A DNA stretch of 64,000 nt from Verrucomicrobiota bacterium (GTDB taxonomy: Bacteria; Verrucomicrobiota; Verrucomicrobiia; JADLBR01): positions 1-64,000 of the forward strand of contig JAKQKQ010000092.1 of the NCBI GenBank assembly GCA_029560585.1. Reading direction: 5' to 3'. Position numbers and translations under genes: made by a program. Below the pieces are notes generated by a model that worked only from the letters and a program-made list of their open reading frames with translations, was not told the DNA's origin and did not search any database. Below are positions 51,579 to 61,484 of this stretch, in pieces (position 1 is the stretch's first letter; each line of letters begins with the position of its first letter).

Positions 51579-53256
51579 ACTCGATCGCGCCCCAATAGGC
51601 GGCCTCCGATGACCAGCCGTCCGGCTGATTCACCAGATCGACCGCCGCCGACCTGCCGCGGTACGCCCCAAGGTCGATCGTGATCGACCGCCACTTCGCC
51701 TTCTCGCCACCGACTTTCTGGCGCAACACATCTTCGCCGTCCACCCTTGCCACAAACAGGAAATCCCCCTTTGCGTGGTTCGCGACGATCACCTCGAGCC
51801 TGGGTGAACCTCCCTGCGGCACATCGATCCTCTTTGAAAGAGTGGCGCCCGTCTGTCGGTCCAGGGGATGCGTCATCACCACGTGAGAGCGACCGGCATA
51901 CTCCTCGCGATAGCCGGGACTCATGTCCTTGCCGTTCGGGGTCGTCTTCCATCCGGGGAACAGCACATCCACCGCGCCCTGCACGCGCACTGTCGGATCA
52001 TCTCCGCCAACGTCCGCGGGATGCGGTTTGAAACGGACCCTGGCATATTCCTCGGGCGTAAACGCCGAATTTGCGATCGGTCCCGGCGCCCAGCTGAACT
52101 CCAGCTTGCTCGGTTTCGGGGCCCTGGATGGAATCACCAAGGATTCCTTTCCGTCGGCCCCTTTCTCCACGCGTCCGCCCTCCCTCACCACGATCTGGCG
52201 CGCCAATTTCTCGCACGTGTCGATCAGTCCCGGCCACGTATAGGCCGTGTAACTGAACTTCGTCTCGAGATCCAACCTCTCGGTGAACCGGGGGGGCAGT
52301 CTGGAAAACCCGAGCGCGGCGCACAGCACGCCCGCGGAGCTGGACGGGTTGCAGTCGGAGTCCTGCCCACAGCGCGCCGATATCGTGATGGTCTTGTCGA
52401 TGTCCCCATTGCCATACAGGAGCCCCATCAGCACGTATGCGCCGTTGATCTTGACATCAATGCCGCCGTTGGACGCCTGCTGGTACTCGGGTGTCTCGCG
52501 ATACTTCTTCTGGCAGAGTTTCCACGTGCCCTCCCAGTCGCCGGGATTCTCTCCGTGCCAGCGGACCATGTCGCGCACCATCTCGGCATATTGGCTCTCG
52601 GCCGGGATGCACGCTAACCCCGCCGCGATGATTCTCTGGATGTCGGCCTCGAAGAAGGCCTCCGCGTACATGCCACCAACGAACTGGCCTCCATACACCC
52701 CATCGCCGTAGTTCATCAGCCGCCCGAACTTCTCCCCCAAGGCGATCACGGAGTTCGGCATGCCCGGCGAGATCAGTCCCGCGTAGTCGGCCTCGATCTG
52801 ATAATCAATATCATTCGGACACCTGTTGAATCTCGGGTGCGAAGAATCGGGCGGCGCAATGCCCCGCCTCAGGTTCTTGCGCCCCGCGGCATTCGCGCAC
52901 CACAACTTGTACCCGCTATTGGCGAAATCGATGCCCGCCTGACGAATCGGCACGTCCAACCCGTATTCCTCCAGCGACCTCAGGAAAGTCATCTCGACGT
53001 AGAGGTCGTCCTGGCCGAACGCGTGGTTGATCGTATCGGGCGTCCATGGCGGCATGTTGGTCGCCGGCATGATGGCGTCCTTCCACTTGAACTCCGTGGG
53101 TGCCGCCCACGACACCCCCGCGATCTGGCCGATCCACCCGCCCTTCATCTTGTCGCGGTACGCCTCGATAGAAATCCGCCTCTCCGCGTGTGTCGATGTG
53201 GCACCCGCCACCGCAAGCATCGCAAGAGCCACAGACCGTCGCCCAATCGCTTTCAT
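51568..53256 (-). CDS. Secreted ADP-ribosylglycohydrolase-family protein
   Basis: A 562-residue exported protein with a signal peptide (RSVALAMLAVAGATSTHA, about 7-24). Residues about 34-390 resemble the ADP-ribosylglycohydrolase fold: YRDKMKGGWIGQIAGVSWA, FGQDDLYVEMTFLRSLEEYG (metal-site acidic pattern), NYGDGVYGGQFVGGMYA and CGQDSDCNPSSSAGVLCAAL (second metal-site loop). A C-terminal beta domain (about 430-562) follows. The ATG at 53256 has AAGGAG upstream. Secreted forms are widespread in Planctomycetes/Verrucomicrobia with unknown, possibly non-ADP-ribose, substrates. Confidence 0.9.
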   Translation of the reverse strand: MKAIGRRSVALAMLAVAGATSTHAERRISIEAYRDKMKGGWIGQIAGVSWAAPTEFKWKDAIMPATNMPPWTPDTINHAFGQDDLYVEMTFLRSLEEYGLDVPIRQAGIDFANSGYKLWCANAAGRKNLRRGIAPPDSSHPRFNRCPNDIDYQIEADYAGLISPGMPNSVIALGEKFGRLMNYGDGVYGGQFVGGMYAEAFFEADIQRIIAAGLACIPAESQYAEMVRDMVRWHGENPGDWEGTWKLCQKKYRETPEYQQASNGGIDVKINGAYVLMGLLYGNGDIDKTITISARCGQDSDCNPSSSAGVLCAALGFSRLPPRFTERLDLETKFSYTAYTWPGLIDTCEKLARQIVVREGGRVEKGADGKESLVIPSRAPKPSKLEFSWAPGPIANSAFTPEEYARVRFKPHPADVGGDDPTVRVQGAVDVLFPGWKTTPNGKDMSPGYREEYAGRSHVVMTHPLDRQTGATLSKRIDVPQGGSPRLEVIVANHAKGDFLFVARVDGEDVLRQKVGGEKAKWRSITIDLGAYRGRSAAVDLVNQPDGWSSEAAYWGAIEFKQ

Positions 53257-53614
53257 GTCGGTTCTCCTTCCAAGCGACTGACCTATAGCCGATTCGCCTC
53301 GCCCTTTGAACAAAGTTCCCCAGCCACGCGCAGTCATCCCTTCCTGCGACCCCTCACGGCCCACCTCCGAGATCGGATGCGCGCACCGCACCCGAAAATC
53401 CGGTTGACCCAGCAGTATCTCTCTGACGGGAAAGATGCCGCTCGTCGCCGCAATCGCGACGGATCTGGCGAATTCAGCAGCGACCTCCCTCTGAAATGCC
53501 CCCTCGTCCGCAGGCCATCGGCGGGACAGATCGATCGGGCCAGCGCCGCGCCGAAATTCGCCCACCGACATTTTTTCCTGCAAAAACCCAACTCCGTGGG
53601 CTAGGATTCGACTC
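53257..53614. other. Intergenic region between divergent genes
   Basis: This 358-bp region separates the ADP-ribosylglycohydrolase and DUF1080-like genes, which diverge. I see no supported gene, repeat or hairpin in it. It presumably holds both promoters. Confidence 0.5.
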
Positions 53615-54322
53615 ATGAAGTCATCTCTGACCCTTATCTTATCCCTCATTGTCCCCGCCGTCATGGCGTACGACTTCCCGCTCAACTATTCCCGGAAGAT
53701 CTTCGCCGATGACTTTTCGGCCAAGGAATTTGGGCCCCGCTGGGGCCACTACAAGAGTGGCAGCATCATAAAAGACGGTGTCCTCGTCGGGATCACGCCG
53801 GAAGGGTCCGACCATTCGGCGGTGGACAGCGTGCGCGTTGATCCCGAGCGCGACCTCGAGGTGTCCGTGAAGTTCCGCTTCGCCAGCGAGAAGGCGAAGA
53901 GCTTCAACGTCTGGTTTGACGACAAGGACTACAAGGAGTCTCACGCCGGCCACATCTGCAACGTCAGCGTGACTCCCACGAGCGTCTCGGTCGGTGATGC
54001 CAAGACCGGCAACTTCCGAAACGACATCTACGAGAAGAAAAAGTCGCCGACCGGCCTGAGCCCCGAAGACAAGGAGATGCTGAAGACGAAGAACGCGACT
54101 TTCCCGGTGAAGCTAAAACTTCAGGACTGGCACACGCTCGTGATTCACACCCAGGGCGACTCGATCGAAGTCAGCATCGACAGGAAAGTGGCGGGCACAT
54201 TCAAATCCGAGGGCATCGCGCACGATCACAAGACGCTGATCAGCCTCACGACGAATCCGGTGGACGTGCACTACGACGACTTCAGCATCAAGGCCGCCGG
54301 CAAGGCCCCCGCCAAACACTGA
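53615..54322 (+). CDS. Secreted DUF1080-like beta-sandwich protein
   Basis: A 235-residue exported protein with a signal peptide (SLTLILSLIVPAVMA, about 3-17). It starts with RKIFADDFSAKEFGPRWGHY and closes with IEVSIDRKVAGTFKSEGIAH and DVHYDDFSIKA, the usual order for the DUF1080/3-keto-disaccharide-hydrolase-like jelly roll of secreted sugar-active proteins in this phylum. No catalytic residue assigned. It lies divergent from the ADP-ribosylglycohydrolase gene. Confidence 0.85.
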   Translation: MKSSLTLILSLIVPAVMAYDFPLNYSRKIFADDFSAKEFGPRWGHYKSGSIIKDGVLVGITPEGSDHSAVDSVRVDPERDLEVSVKFRFASEKAKSFNVWFDDKDYKESHAGHICNVSVTPTSVSVGDAKTGNFRNDIYEKKKSPTGLSPEDKEMLKTKNATFPVKLKLQDWHTLVIHTQGDSIEVSIDRKVAGTFKSEGIAHDHKTLISLTTNPVDVHYDDFSIKAAGKAPAKH

Positions 54323-54414
54323 TCCGGTCCCCCCCCGCGGCGCGATGACCGTCCCATCCGTTGCGACGACAAACATCCGCGTGGCCGCTGCCAACCGCAT
54401 CAGCGCGGGCCACG

Positions 54415-54633
54415 TTACGGGCCGCCGGTGCCCTTTCCGAACTTGGCCCGGATGATCCGCGCGAGGACATTGACGGTCTCATCGCCGATGACGTGGTGGC
54501 CCACGAGATTCGGGCGCCGGTCGCCAAACCAGCCCGACAGACTCCCGAAGTGTGCACCGAGACGGTTGTCTAGAACGGTCCCCAATACGAAGATGAGAGC
54601 CAAGGCAATGTCCCCCAAAGGCCACGTCACCAT
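54415..54633 (-). CDS. Small putative membrane-anchored protein of unknown function (low support)
   Basis: A 72-residue minus-strand frame with a GGAG ribosome site about 7 bases before its ATG. It begins with a hydrophobic stretch (LGDIALALIFVLGTVLDNRLG) and ends with NLVGHHVIGDETVNVLARII. The end recalls the last helix of SGNH hydrolases (GH.VI..), so it might be a remnant of such a gene, or a real small protein. The rest of the 512-bp gap (54323-54834) holds nothing else I can support. Confidence 0.35.
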   Translation of the reverse strand: MVTWPLGDIALALIFVLGTVLDNRLGAHFGSLSGWFGDRRPNLVGHHVIGDETVNVLARIIRAKFGKGTGGP

Positions 54634-54834
54634 GCGGGCTCCACGGCTGTATCCTGAAGTTTGACAAGTGTGCCCACCTTGGCATCTTGCCCGACAGGGA
54701 GGTCTTTTGATTTCGATCCGCTATCTCGCACTGGCTCTTCGCCCCGCCGCACCCTCCTTGCAAATCTGGAAGTCGATCCGGATACGCTAGATTCTCCCCC
54801 CCGCCCCACGGCGCCAACAACCGAGATCAGGCCC

Positions 54835-56061
54835 ATGGATTTAAGCATCAATTTCCGAAGTCTGTTCAAGGGCGTCACGGACACGCTATTCGGCATGGCG
54901 CTCACCCAGCCCGAGTCCTTTCACGGCGCCGTGCGCCCGATCATCGAGGCCCAGTGCGGCGGGGACGTGGTCAGGGGCCAAGCCATCGCGCTCCAGGGCA
55001 TCCGTGAGCACCTGCATGTGGTGAAAAGGCACTCGGATAAATTCCTCGTCCGGTTTAGCGAGAAGGTGACGTACGATGGCATCCGGGTTCCCGTCGCGGG
55101 TCGGCCCACGACACCGGTGGGCGCCGGCTGCGGACTCGATTCGAACGCCGAGGCACTCGAGCCGTTCTCATATCTCTACGGTTTTCAGATGCCTGGCCCC
55201 GTTTCGGTCCGGCCCCGATCGCCCGGTCCGACGCCCTTCCGCGACGACCAGGAGCACGCCGATCTCTACCTGCCGCCGACGTTCGCAAGCGTCGGTCTCG
55301 ACATCTTCAAAGCGCGGCTGCGCGCGTACCGGGATGGCGGCGGCCGGGCCATCCTCCTGCCTGGGATCGTCGGCATGGCGGAGTCCGGCGGTGCCGACGC
55401 CGCGCATGAGGAGATGCGGACACTGCTCGAAGCGTTCGTTCCGCACGCAGACGGTTTTCTGTGGACACCGTGCTGCGCTGGTGACGGGCGGGTGCTCGAA
55501 GTCGGGCACGTCCAACGCGTCGCCCAGTTGATGCGAGATATCGCGGGCGACAAACTGAACTTGCTCGATATGCCGGCGTTCGAGCCGCCTGATCGGAACA
55601 GGTGGCTAGACTTGGCCGGGGCATTCCTGTCCCATGGGGGCGGTGGGCTCGTCGTGGTGCGAGGCCTCGAAGTGCCAAAATCGCGCGTGCCCCATTCCGA
55701 GGATTGGCCCTTCACCACGGCCATCCAGTGCGGCAAGAGTCTTGCGCCCTATCGACACGGGGCGATCGAGGATGCACGGCGCGCATTCCCATCGGCCTTC
55801 ATCGCCGCCTGCGGCGGCATCCACATCGCCGACGAGGCGTTCGACGCACTCGGCTTCGCGAACGTTATCGTCGAAAACGAGGCGTTCACGCGTTTTGGGC
55901 CGGGCCTCGTGCCCCTGTTCCAAAATAAGATTGCGATGCGCGTCAACTTTCTGCACCGGGAAGAGTTGATCGACGCGCCCGAATTGACCGCATACCAGCG
56001 CCTCAGATTCGCGTCCCCGGATTATTGTCCGCCATCGCCCCCGGACGGCACCCGCCGGTAG
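54835..56061 (+). CDS. Dihydroorotate-dehydrogenase-like FMN TIM-barrel protein
   Basis: A 408-residue protein with DHODH-like features: CGLDSNAEALEPFSYLYGF, PGPVSVRPRSPGPTPFRDD, ILLPGIVGMAESGG, then SHGGGGLVVVRGLEVPKS and the closing AACGGIHIADEAFDALGFAN resembling the FMN phosphate-binding loops of PyrD. An N-terminal region (about 1-100) precedes the barrel, with an acidic helical part. The catalytic Ser/Cys of PyrD is not clear, so the role in pyrimidine synthesis is uncertain; a paralogue with another substrate is possible. The start at ATG 54835 avoids a Pro/Arg-rich N-terminal extension. Confidence 0.72.
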   Translation: MDLSINFRSLFKGVTDTLFGMALTQPESFHGAVRPIIEAQCGGDVVRGQAIALQGIREHLHVVKRHSDKFLVRFSEKVTYDGIRVPVAGRPTTPVGAGCGLDSNAEALEPFSYLYGFQMPGPVSVRPRSPGPTPFRDDQEHADLYLPPTFASVGLDIFKARLRAYRDGGGRAILLPGIVGMAESGGADAAHEEMRTLLEAFVPHADGFLWTPCCAGDGRVLEVGHVQRVAQLMRDIAGDKLNLLDMPAFEPPDRNRWLDLAGAFLSHGGGGLVVVRGLEVPKSRVPHSEDWPFTTAIQCGKSLAPYRHGAIEDARRAFPSAFIAACGGIHIADEAFDALGFANVIVENEAFTRFGPGLVPLFQNKIAMRVNFLHREELIDAPELTAYQRLRFASPDYCPPSPPDGTRR

Positions 56062-56062
56062 T

Positions 56063-56233
56063 GTGCCCGTGCCCCACACATCACGCGCAACCGATGCTAC
56101 GCGCGCGCCAGTCTCCCAGCTCATCGACTATCAGGGCCGCGTGAGCGTGGGCGGCACGAACTTCGATGGCACCGGCCAGTTCAAGTTCTCCCTGGTGGAC
56201 GGCGCGGGCAGATTACTGGCTCTGCTCGATTGA
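56063..56233 (+). pseudogene. Truncated remnant of a secreted collagen/tail-fibre-like protein
   Basis: The frame reads APVSQLIDYQGRVSVGG then TNFDGTGQFKFSLVDGAG before diverging into RLLALLD and a stop. This is the typical mature N-terminus of a large secreted tail-fibre or collagen-like protein found in Verrucomicrobiota, in which the family continues for hundreds of residues. The signal peptide and the rest are missing. The 3' end overlaps the opposing FKBP gene, so it is a remnant cut by rearrangement rather than a live gene. Confidence 0.55.
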
Positions 56234-56929
56234 GAGCAACTCCACCTCGAAAACCAGGGTGCAGTTCGGGCCAATCTTATCGCCGGCACCGCGCTCGCCG
56301 TAAGCGAGCTTGGACGGAATGGTCAACTGCCACTTGTCGCCTTCCTTCATGAGCTGGAGTGCCTCGGTCCAACCGGGAATCACCCTGTTTACGGGAAAGC
56401 TTACTGGCTCACCGCGCTCGACTGAGCTGTCGAACACGGTGCCGTCAATCAAAGTGCCGTGATAATGGGTCTTGACGGTGTCGGTGGCCTTGGGCGTCTT
56501 GCCGCCACCGGACTTGAGTACCTTGTATTGCAGCCCGCTGGCGGTGGTCCTGACACCCTCTTTCTTCGCGTTGGCAGCGAGAAACTCTTCGCCCTTTCTC
56601 AGATTCTCCGGCGCCGCCTTGGCGTTCTGCTCTTCCCTGGCATTCTCCTTGGCCGCCATCTTGGCCTCCATCTCCTGCTGAAAGGCGGTCATCACCTCGC
56701 GCATTTCTGCCTCGCTGAGCACGGTCTTTCCGGCAATGGCGTCAGAGATGCCGGCGACTAGCGCCTTTGCATCAATGTCCATCTCTTGGCGCTTCAAGTT
56801 GCCACCGATGTTGACGCCGATGCTGTAGCTCACGCGCTGCTTTGGAGTGGTGAGTTCGGATTGGTCCTGGCCGAGGGCGGAACTCGCAACAAGCCCGCAG
56901 GCCAACGTTTGAAGGATGTGGTATTTCAT
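56213..56929 (-). CDS. Exported FKBP-type peptidyl-prolyl cis-trans isomerase (FkpA/Mip-like)
   Basis: A 238-residue protein with a signal peptide (HILQTLACGLVASSALG, about 4-20). The N-terminal helical dimerisation domain (KQRVSYSIGVNIGGNLKRQ, residues 30-48, then a charged coiled helix to about 120) precedes the FKBP domain, with HYHGTLIDGTVFDSSVERG, PVSFPVNRVIPGWTEALQLM and KWQLTIPSKLAYGERGAG. This is the FkpA/Mip architecture for folding of periplasmic or surface proteins. Start at ATG 56929 begins the signal peptide. Confidence 0.95.
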   Translation of the reverse strand: MKYHILQTLACGLVASSALGQDQSELTTPKQRVSYSIGVNIGGNLKRQEMDIDAKALVAGISDAIAGKTVLSEAEMREVMTAFQQEMEAKMAAKENAREEQNAKAAPENLRKGEEFLAANAKKEGVRTTASGLQYKVLKSGGGKTPKATDTVKTHYHGTLIDGTVFDSSVERGEPVSFPVNRVIPGWTEALQLMKEGDKWQLTIPSKLAYGERGAGDKIGPNCTLVFEVELLSIEQSQ

Positions 56930-57208
56930 TTTTGTATGTTTGGTGCCGCCGACATTCGCCGACGTGAGGGCGCACCCTAACAACAAAAGCCCCCGGGTCA
57001 AGGAATCCCCGCCCAGCCCGGAAGCGGCGCGAACCTGCTGTTTGGCCACGCCCACCCCGGGGCACACCAGCCCGTGCTCGGCGCCGACCCGACCCTCACC
57101 GTTGGGATCAGGGAGTTGCCACAATGGGGGTCTGGCACAAGGCACAGCTCAACGGACATCGGGATGCCAGCCCCTCATGTCGCACGGAATCCGCGTGCGC
57201 CGCCACGG

Positions 57209-58189
57209 CTACGCGCCGAGAAGCGCGATGGCCCTCTTCATGGCGGCCGCCACCGCTGCCAACGCCTGCTCGGGCGGCATCTTGCGCAACTCCTGGCTGA
57301 ATGGCTCGCAGACGACCGGACCGTCATAGCCAATCTTGACCATCGCCCCAAGAAAGCGTTTCAAGTCGATGACCCCGGTGGCACATGGGAGGTCGCGGCG
57401 GTTGTCCATCTGCTGTTCCACGGGGACACCGCTCGGCGCATCGTTCAGATGGCAGAGGATCACGTCGCTGCCTTTGAGCGATAGAAGATCGGCCTCGGTT
57501 TCCTGGGCCGTGTACCAGTGCCAGCTATCCAACAGGAACCCGACATTGTCGCACTTGATCTCAGCTATGAGGTCCTTCATCTCCGCCATGGTGTGGATGA
57601 AAGGGTATCGGCCCCCGCTCCAGGATGTCTTGGGCCCCACATACTCGAGCCCGAGGCGCAATCCATGATCGCCCAGAACGCGGGCCACTTCGCGCAACCG
57701 CCGGGCGTGCTGTCGAAAATTCGCCACGTAAGTAAGCGAGTCGTGGCGTGGCGAAAGCCACGTGGCCACCCGAGTCACGCCCGCGCGCCGCAAAGCGAGC
57801 GCGAAGTCCGGCAGTGACTTAAGGCCCTGCTCGAAGGCCGGATCGCCACCGCGGAAATCCAACGGCAATCCGGCCGCGCCCCATGCCAGTTTCTTGTCCT
57901 TCATCTCGCCGAGGTACTCCCGCAACTCGACGTCGGTGAGCTTGCCTAAGAATTGGGCCGAAGGGTCGATGGCCTCGAAACCAAACTGGCTTGCCAAGCC
58001 GATCACCTTCCGCGGATCCCCCGGCACCCCAATCGGACCGCATGCCAGGCACAGCGTAAACTTCCGCATTGCTTTCGGCTCATCGGCCGCCCGACCCGCC
58101 AATGCGCCCATGCCACAACCGGCCAAGCCGGCGAGCGTCGCGGCCCTCACGAACTGCCGCCTGTCCAGATTCGCCAATGTGTCATTCAT
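57209..58189 (-). CDS. TAT-exported sugar phosphate isomerase/epimerase-like protein
   Basis: A 326-residue protein with a TAT signal (DRRQFVRAATLAGLAGCGMG, residues 9-28) and a xylose-isomerase-like TIM barrel. Possible metal-site residues lie in LGLEYVGPKTSW, GFLLDSWHWYTAQE, ILCHLNDAP and the end GYDGPVVCEPFS. It overlaps the upstream sulfatase gene stop by ATGA (58189-58186), so the two are co-translated and likely act in the same glycan pathway. Substrate unknown. Confidence 0.92.
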   Translation of the reverse strand: MNDTLANLDRRQFVRAATLAGLAGCGMGALAGRAADEPKAMRKFTLCLACGPIGVPGDPRKVIGLASQFGFEAIDPSAQFLGKLTDVELREYLGEMKDKKLAWGAAGLPLDFRGGDPAFEQGLKSLPDFALALRRAGVTRVATWLSPRHDSLTYVANFRQHARRLREVARVLGDHGLRLGLEYVGPKTSWSGGRYPFIHTMAEMKDLIAEIKCDNVGFLLDSWHWYTAQETEADLLSLKGSDVILCHLNDAPSGVPVEQQMDNRRDLPCATGVIDLKRFLGAMVKIGYDGPVVCEPFSQELRKMPPEQALAAVAAAMKRAIALLGA

Positions 58190-59793
58190 AAGCCTCGGGT
58201 GCCCTGGCGGTCGTGCGGTATCGCAGATGACGACTTCTGTTTGGCCGACTTTCGTCTCTTGCCACCGGCCGGCTTATCGGCGGCCCGCGGGTCAAAATTG
58301 CTCTCGTACTGCCTCTGGAGACGTTCGAGTTCCGCCTTCAGATCGGCCACTGTCCGCGCATACGCAGACTCGGCGTACACACTCCGCAGCTGCTGCGGGT
58401 CTTTTTCGTTGTCATACAGTTCCCACTCCCCCACCGGATAGAAATTCACCAACGTGAACCGGCCGGTCCGGACGCCGTAGTGTTTCGTCACGCCGTGGCC
58501 GGGGTCATAGTAGTGGTAGTAAAGACTCGTGCGCCAGTCGGGGGGCGGCTCGCCGCGCAGGATCGGGACGAGCGAGCGGCCATGCAATCCGTCGGGGGTC
58601 TTGCCCCCGGCCATTTCCACAAACGTCGCGGCGTAGTCGATGTTCTGCACGAGTGCATCCGGGCGGCTCCCGGGCTTTGCCACACCGGGCCACCGCACGA
58701 TCAGCGGCATGTGGATAGACTCCTCGTAAATCCACCGCTTGTCGAACCAGCCGTGCTCGCCGTTGTAGAAGCCCTGGTCGGCGGCATAGATCACGACCGT
58801 GTTCTCCTCCAAACCTTCAGCCTTCAGGTAGTCAAGTATCCGGCCGACGCTGTCGTCCACCGCCTTCACGCAACGCAGATAGTCCTTCATGTACTCCTGG
58901 TATTTCCAGCGCGTCAACGCCTCACCCTGCAGGCCGGCCTTTCGGAACGCCTCGTTGCGCGGACCGTACGCTGCCTGAAACTCGGCCTCGGGCCTTCCCT
59001 TGCCGGGCGAATCGACCTTCAGGTCGGCGCCAAGCGTCATGTCGCGGCCAATCTCCATCTTCTGCGCGTGGGCCGGCGTGCCGCGGCCAGCGTAATCGTC
59101 GAAGAGCGTGGGCGGCTCTGGAATGGCCACATCGGCCAGCCACCGGTAGTAGCGCGAGGGCGGCTCCCACGGCCGATGCGGAGCCTTGTGATGTACCTCG
59201 AGCATGAACGGCCTCGACTTGTCGCGCCGCTTGAGCCACGCCAGGCCCAGATCGGTAAGAAGGTCGGTGGCATAGCCCGCGAGTTTCTCCTCCCCGTTCG
59301 GCCCGAGGACGGAGGGATTCCAATAGTTGCCCTGCCCGGGAAACAGCCGCCAGTAATCCGTGTTGGCCGGCGTGTTGCCGAGGTGCCACTTGCCAATGAT
59401 CGCCGTCTGGTAGCCGGCGTCGCGCACCGCCGCCGGGTACACCCACACGCCCTGCCGCACCGGTTGGCCCAGATTGGTCACGCCATTCGCACCGCTATGC
59501 AGCCCCGTCAGAATCGAGGCACGGCTCGGCGAGCAAAGCGAGTTGCAGCAAAAGCTGTTCGGGAAGAGCGCGCCCGCCGCCGCGAGCCGATCCATGTTCG
59601 GCGTCACATTCTGCTGTCGGCAGAATTCCGACAGCCGTGCGCCGTAGGCCCCGATGGTCTGGATCGAGTGATCATCCGACAAGATGAACACGATGTTTGG
59701 CTTGCCCGCCGTGGCGGGCTCGTTGGCGCACGGGGCAATGGCAGCGCCAGCCGCAAAAACGAGAAACGACAAGACTCGGCTGAAAACTCTCAT
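58186..59793 (-). CDS. Secreted sulfatase (formylglycine-dependent)
   Basis: A 535-residue exported sulfatase with a signal peptide (RVLSFLVFAAGAAIAP). Metal ligands begin with IVFILSDDHS (Asp40, Asp41). The active-site motif is C87-S-P-S-R-A-S-I-L-T-G, with Cys87 the residue oxidised to formylglycine. GKWHLGN and the later DQGFYNGEHGWFDKRW are also family features. The C-terminus is Lys/Ser-rich. It is co-translated with a sugar-isomerase-like protein (ATGA overlap). Cys-type sulfatases need FGE or anSME; no such gene is seen beside it. Substrate is unknown, probably a sulfated glycan. Confidence 0.95.
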   Translation of the reverse strand: MRVFSRVLSFLVFAAGAAIAPCANEPATAGKPNIVFILSDDHSIQTIGAYGARLSEFCRQQNVTPNMDRLAAAGALFPNSFCCNSLCSPSRASILTGLHSGANGVTNLGQPVRQGVWVYPAAVRDAGYQTAIIGKWHLGNTPANTDYWRLFPGQGNYWNPSVLGPNGEEKLAGYATDLLTDLGLAWLKRRDKSRPFMLEVHHKAPHRPWEPPSRYYRWLADVAIPEPPTLFDDYAGRGTPAHAQKMEIGRDMTLGADLKVDSPGKGRPEAEFQAAYGPRNEAFRKAGLQGEALTRWKYQEYMKDYLRCVKAVDDSVGRILDYLKAEGLEENTVVIYAADQGFYNGEHGWFDKRWIYEESIHMPLIVRWPGVAKPGSRPDALVQNIDYAATFVEMAGGKTPDGLHGRSLVPILRGEPPPDWRTSLYYHYYDPGHGVTKHYGVRTGRFTLVNFYPVGEWELYDNEKDPQQLRSVYAESAYARTVADLKAELERLQRQYESNFDPRAADKPAGGKRRKSAKQKSSSAIPHDRQGTRGL

Positions 59794-60210
59794 CGGGCAC
59801 CTCTCGAAAAATCATCGCTTCCAGAAGCTCGGCCGACACGCCGCAACCCAACGGCCATGCCAATGGCAAAGTCCCTCCGCTGGAACGCTCCGGCCACGGA
59901 TCTGGCGTAGCAAATGGCAGATGGGAGGTCGAGCGGGATCAGCCCCTAGTCATGACGTGACACACCGAACCTCCGGATTCGACGCGCATAGCTCTGGCCA
60001 TGCGGAAGGAGGATGCGGGCAACGCCCATTTTCAAGTTTCAAGAGTTGACCCCAGATGTCCCACAGATGCCCCAGATGCGACCGGATGCCGAATTCGCTT
60101 CCCCAAGGACTCCCCAAGCGAGTAGAGATTGGCGCATGGGCAGCAATCTGCGTTGATGCCATGCAACGAACTCAAACCTCCCGGTTGCTCCAAAGCGCCA
60201 TTATCGCCGA
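59794..60210. other. Intergenic region
   Basis: This 417-bp region between divergent sulfatase and alcohol dehydrogenase genes has no gene I can support. It contains an imperfect tandem of CAGATG-type units near 60050-60075 (cccagatgt, cacagatgc, cccagatgc) that I regard as low-complexity. Confidence 0.4.
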
Positions 60211-61293
60211 ATGAAAAGACGACGCCAACGAACCTTGCCGGCCACGATGCTCGCCGCCCGCCTGCATGGGCCATCGGATCTCAGGGTGGAACGCATCCCC
60301 CACCCCGGACCGCCGGGGCGCGGCCAGGCTCTCTTGCGAGTGCGATGCACCGGAATCTGCGGCAGCGATCTGCATTCCTATCTCGACGCGCGCATCGGTG
60401 ACACGCCCATCGGAGGCCCGCTGATTCTTGGCCACGAGTTTTCTGCGGTCATCGAAGCCCTCGGGTCCGACTCGCTCGGCGGCAACTTCGAACCGTTGAA
60501 GCCGGGCATGCGGGTGGCCGTCGACCCGGCCCAGCCGTGCCATCGTTGCGAGCCTTGCGAGCAGGGCCATCCGAACCTCTGCTGCCGGCTGGCCTTCTGC
60601 GGCAATTACCCCTACGGCGGCAGCTTCTGCGAGTGGATGCACATGCCAGCGCGCTCCTGCTTTCCGGTGCCGAAGGCGATCGATGACGCCGGGGCGGCGT
60701 TGCTCGAGCCGCTGGGCGTGGGCTTGCACGCGGTCGATCTGGCCAGGATTCGCGTTAGCCACAGCGTGGCCATCCTGGGGATGGGGCCAATCGGACTGAT
60801 CATTCTGCAGCTCGCCAAACTCGGCGGCGCGGATCCCGTGTTCGTCACCGACAAACTCCCGTGGAGACTCAAGTTGGCCGAGCGATGGGGCGGCATTCCC
60901 ATCCACTGCGACCGCGAAGACGCCGTGCGGCGCATCGCCCGCGAGACGCGCGACCGCGGCGTGGACATCGCCATCGAGGCCGCGTGGGCGGGCGCGTCCG
61001 CGGCAGAAGCCGCCGAAATGGCGCGTTTGGGCGGGCGGGTCGTCCTCGTCGGCATCCCCGGAGATGACCGCCTCGTGCTCAAGCACTCCACCGCCCGTCG
61101 CAAAGGCCTGACCCTCGTCCTGAGCCGTCGCATGAAGCATGTCTACCCTCGCGCCATTCGAATGGCCGCCGGCGGCGCGGTGGATTTGAACGGACTGGTC
61201 AGCCACCGCTTTTCGCTGAAGCGAGCAACCGAAGCGTTCCGGTTGAACGCGGCCTATCGGGACAACGTCGTAAAGGCCATCATCGAGAGCTGA
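60211..61293 (+). CDS. Zinc-dependent alcohol/polyol dehydrogenase
   Basis: A 360-residue medium-chain dehydrogenase of the sorbitol/threonine dehydrogenase type. Catalytic-zinc residues are in [10 protein letters not shown] and [14 protein letters not shown]; the structural-zinc loop is [16 protein letters not shown]. The nucleotide-binding site is [20 protein letters not shown] followed by [10 protein letters not shown], where the Asp suggests NAD. It would oxidise a sugar alcohol or related polyol, consistent with nearby sugar-handling genes. The N-terminus is Lys/Arg-rich; start ATG 60211, with a downstream ATG at 60247 (MLAARLHG) possible. Confidence 0.93.
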   Translation: MKRRRQRTLPATMLAARLHGPSDLRVERIPHPGPPGRGQALLRVRCTGICGSDLHSYLDARIGDTPIGGPLILGHEFSAVIEALGSDSLGGNFEPLKPGMRVAVDPAQPCHRCEPCEQGHPNLCCRLAFCGNYPYGGSFCEWMHMPARSCFPVPKAIDDAGAALLEPLGVGLHAVDLARIRVSHSVAILGMGPIGLIILQLAKLGGADPVFVTDKLPWRLKLAERWGGIPIHCDREDAVRRIARETRDRGVDIAIEAAWAGASAAEAAEMARLGGRVVLVGIPGDDRLVLKHSTARRKGLTLVLSRRMKHVYPRAIRMAAGGAVDLNGLVSHRFSLKRATEAFRLNAAYRDNVVKAIIES

Positions 61294-61484
61294 GGCTCGA
61301 TGCCGGGGGCAGAAGGAGGCGGGATAGGAATCCTCTCAGAACGCCATTTGGCGGGGCCGGACACGTTCTTGCCGGCAACCTTCGGAACCCCTCCATTCAC
61401 GCCGGGCTCTCTCACCCCCGCCGCCCCCGCCATAAAGGCCGTGACGAAAGCAACCGATGCGATAACGGCGAGACGCTTCTTCCT

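Noticed and set aside
60050-60075. Short CAGATG-type tandem as CRISPR or VNTR
   Set aside because: Only three imperfect units and no spacers.
61294-61484. Minus-strand stretch with a signal-peptide-like sequence (KKRLAVIASVAFVTAFMAG) just after the DUF4432 stop
   Set aside because: No start codon precedes it in frame and its downstream reading frame enters the dehydrogenase gene. It may be a decayed small secreted protein but is not supported.
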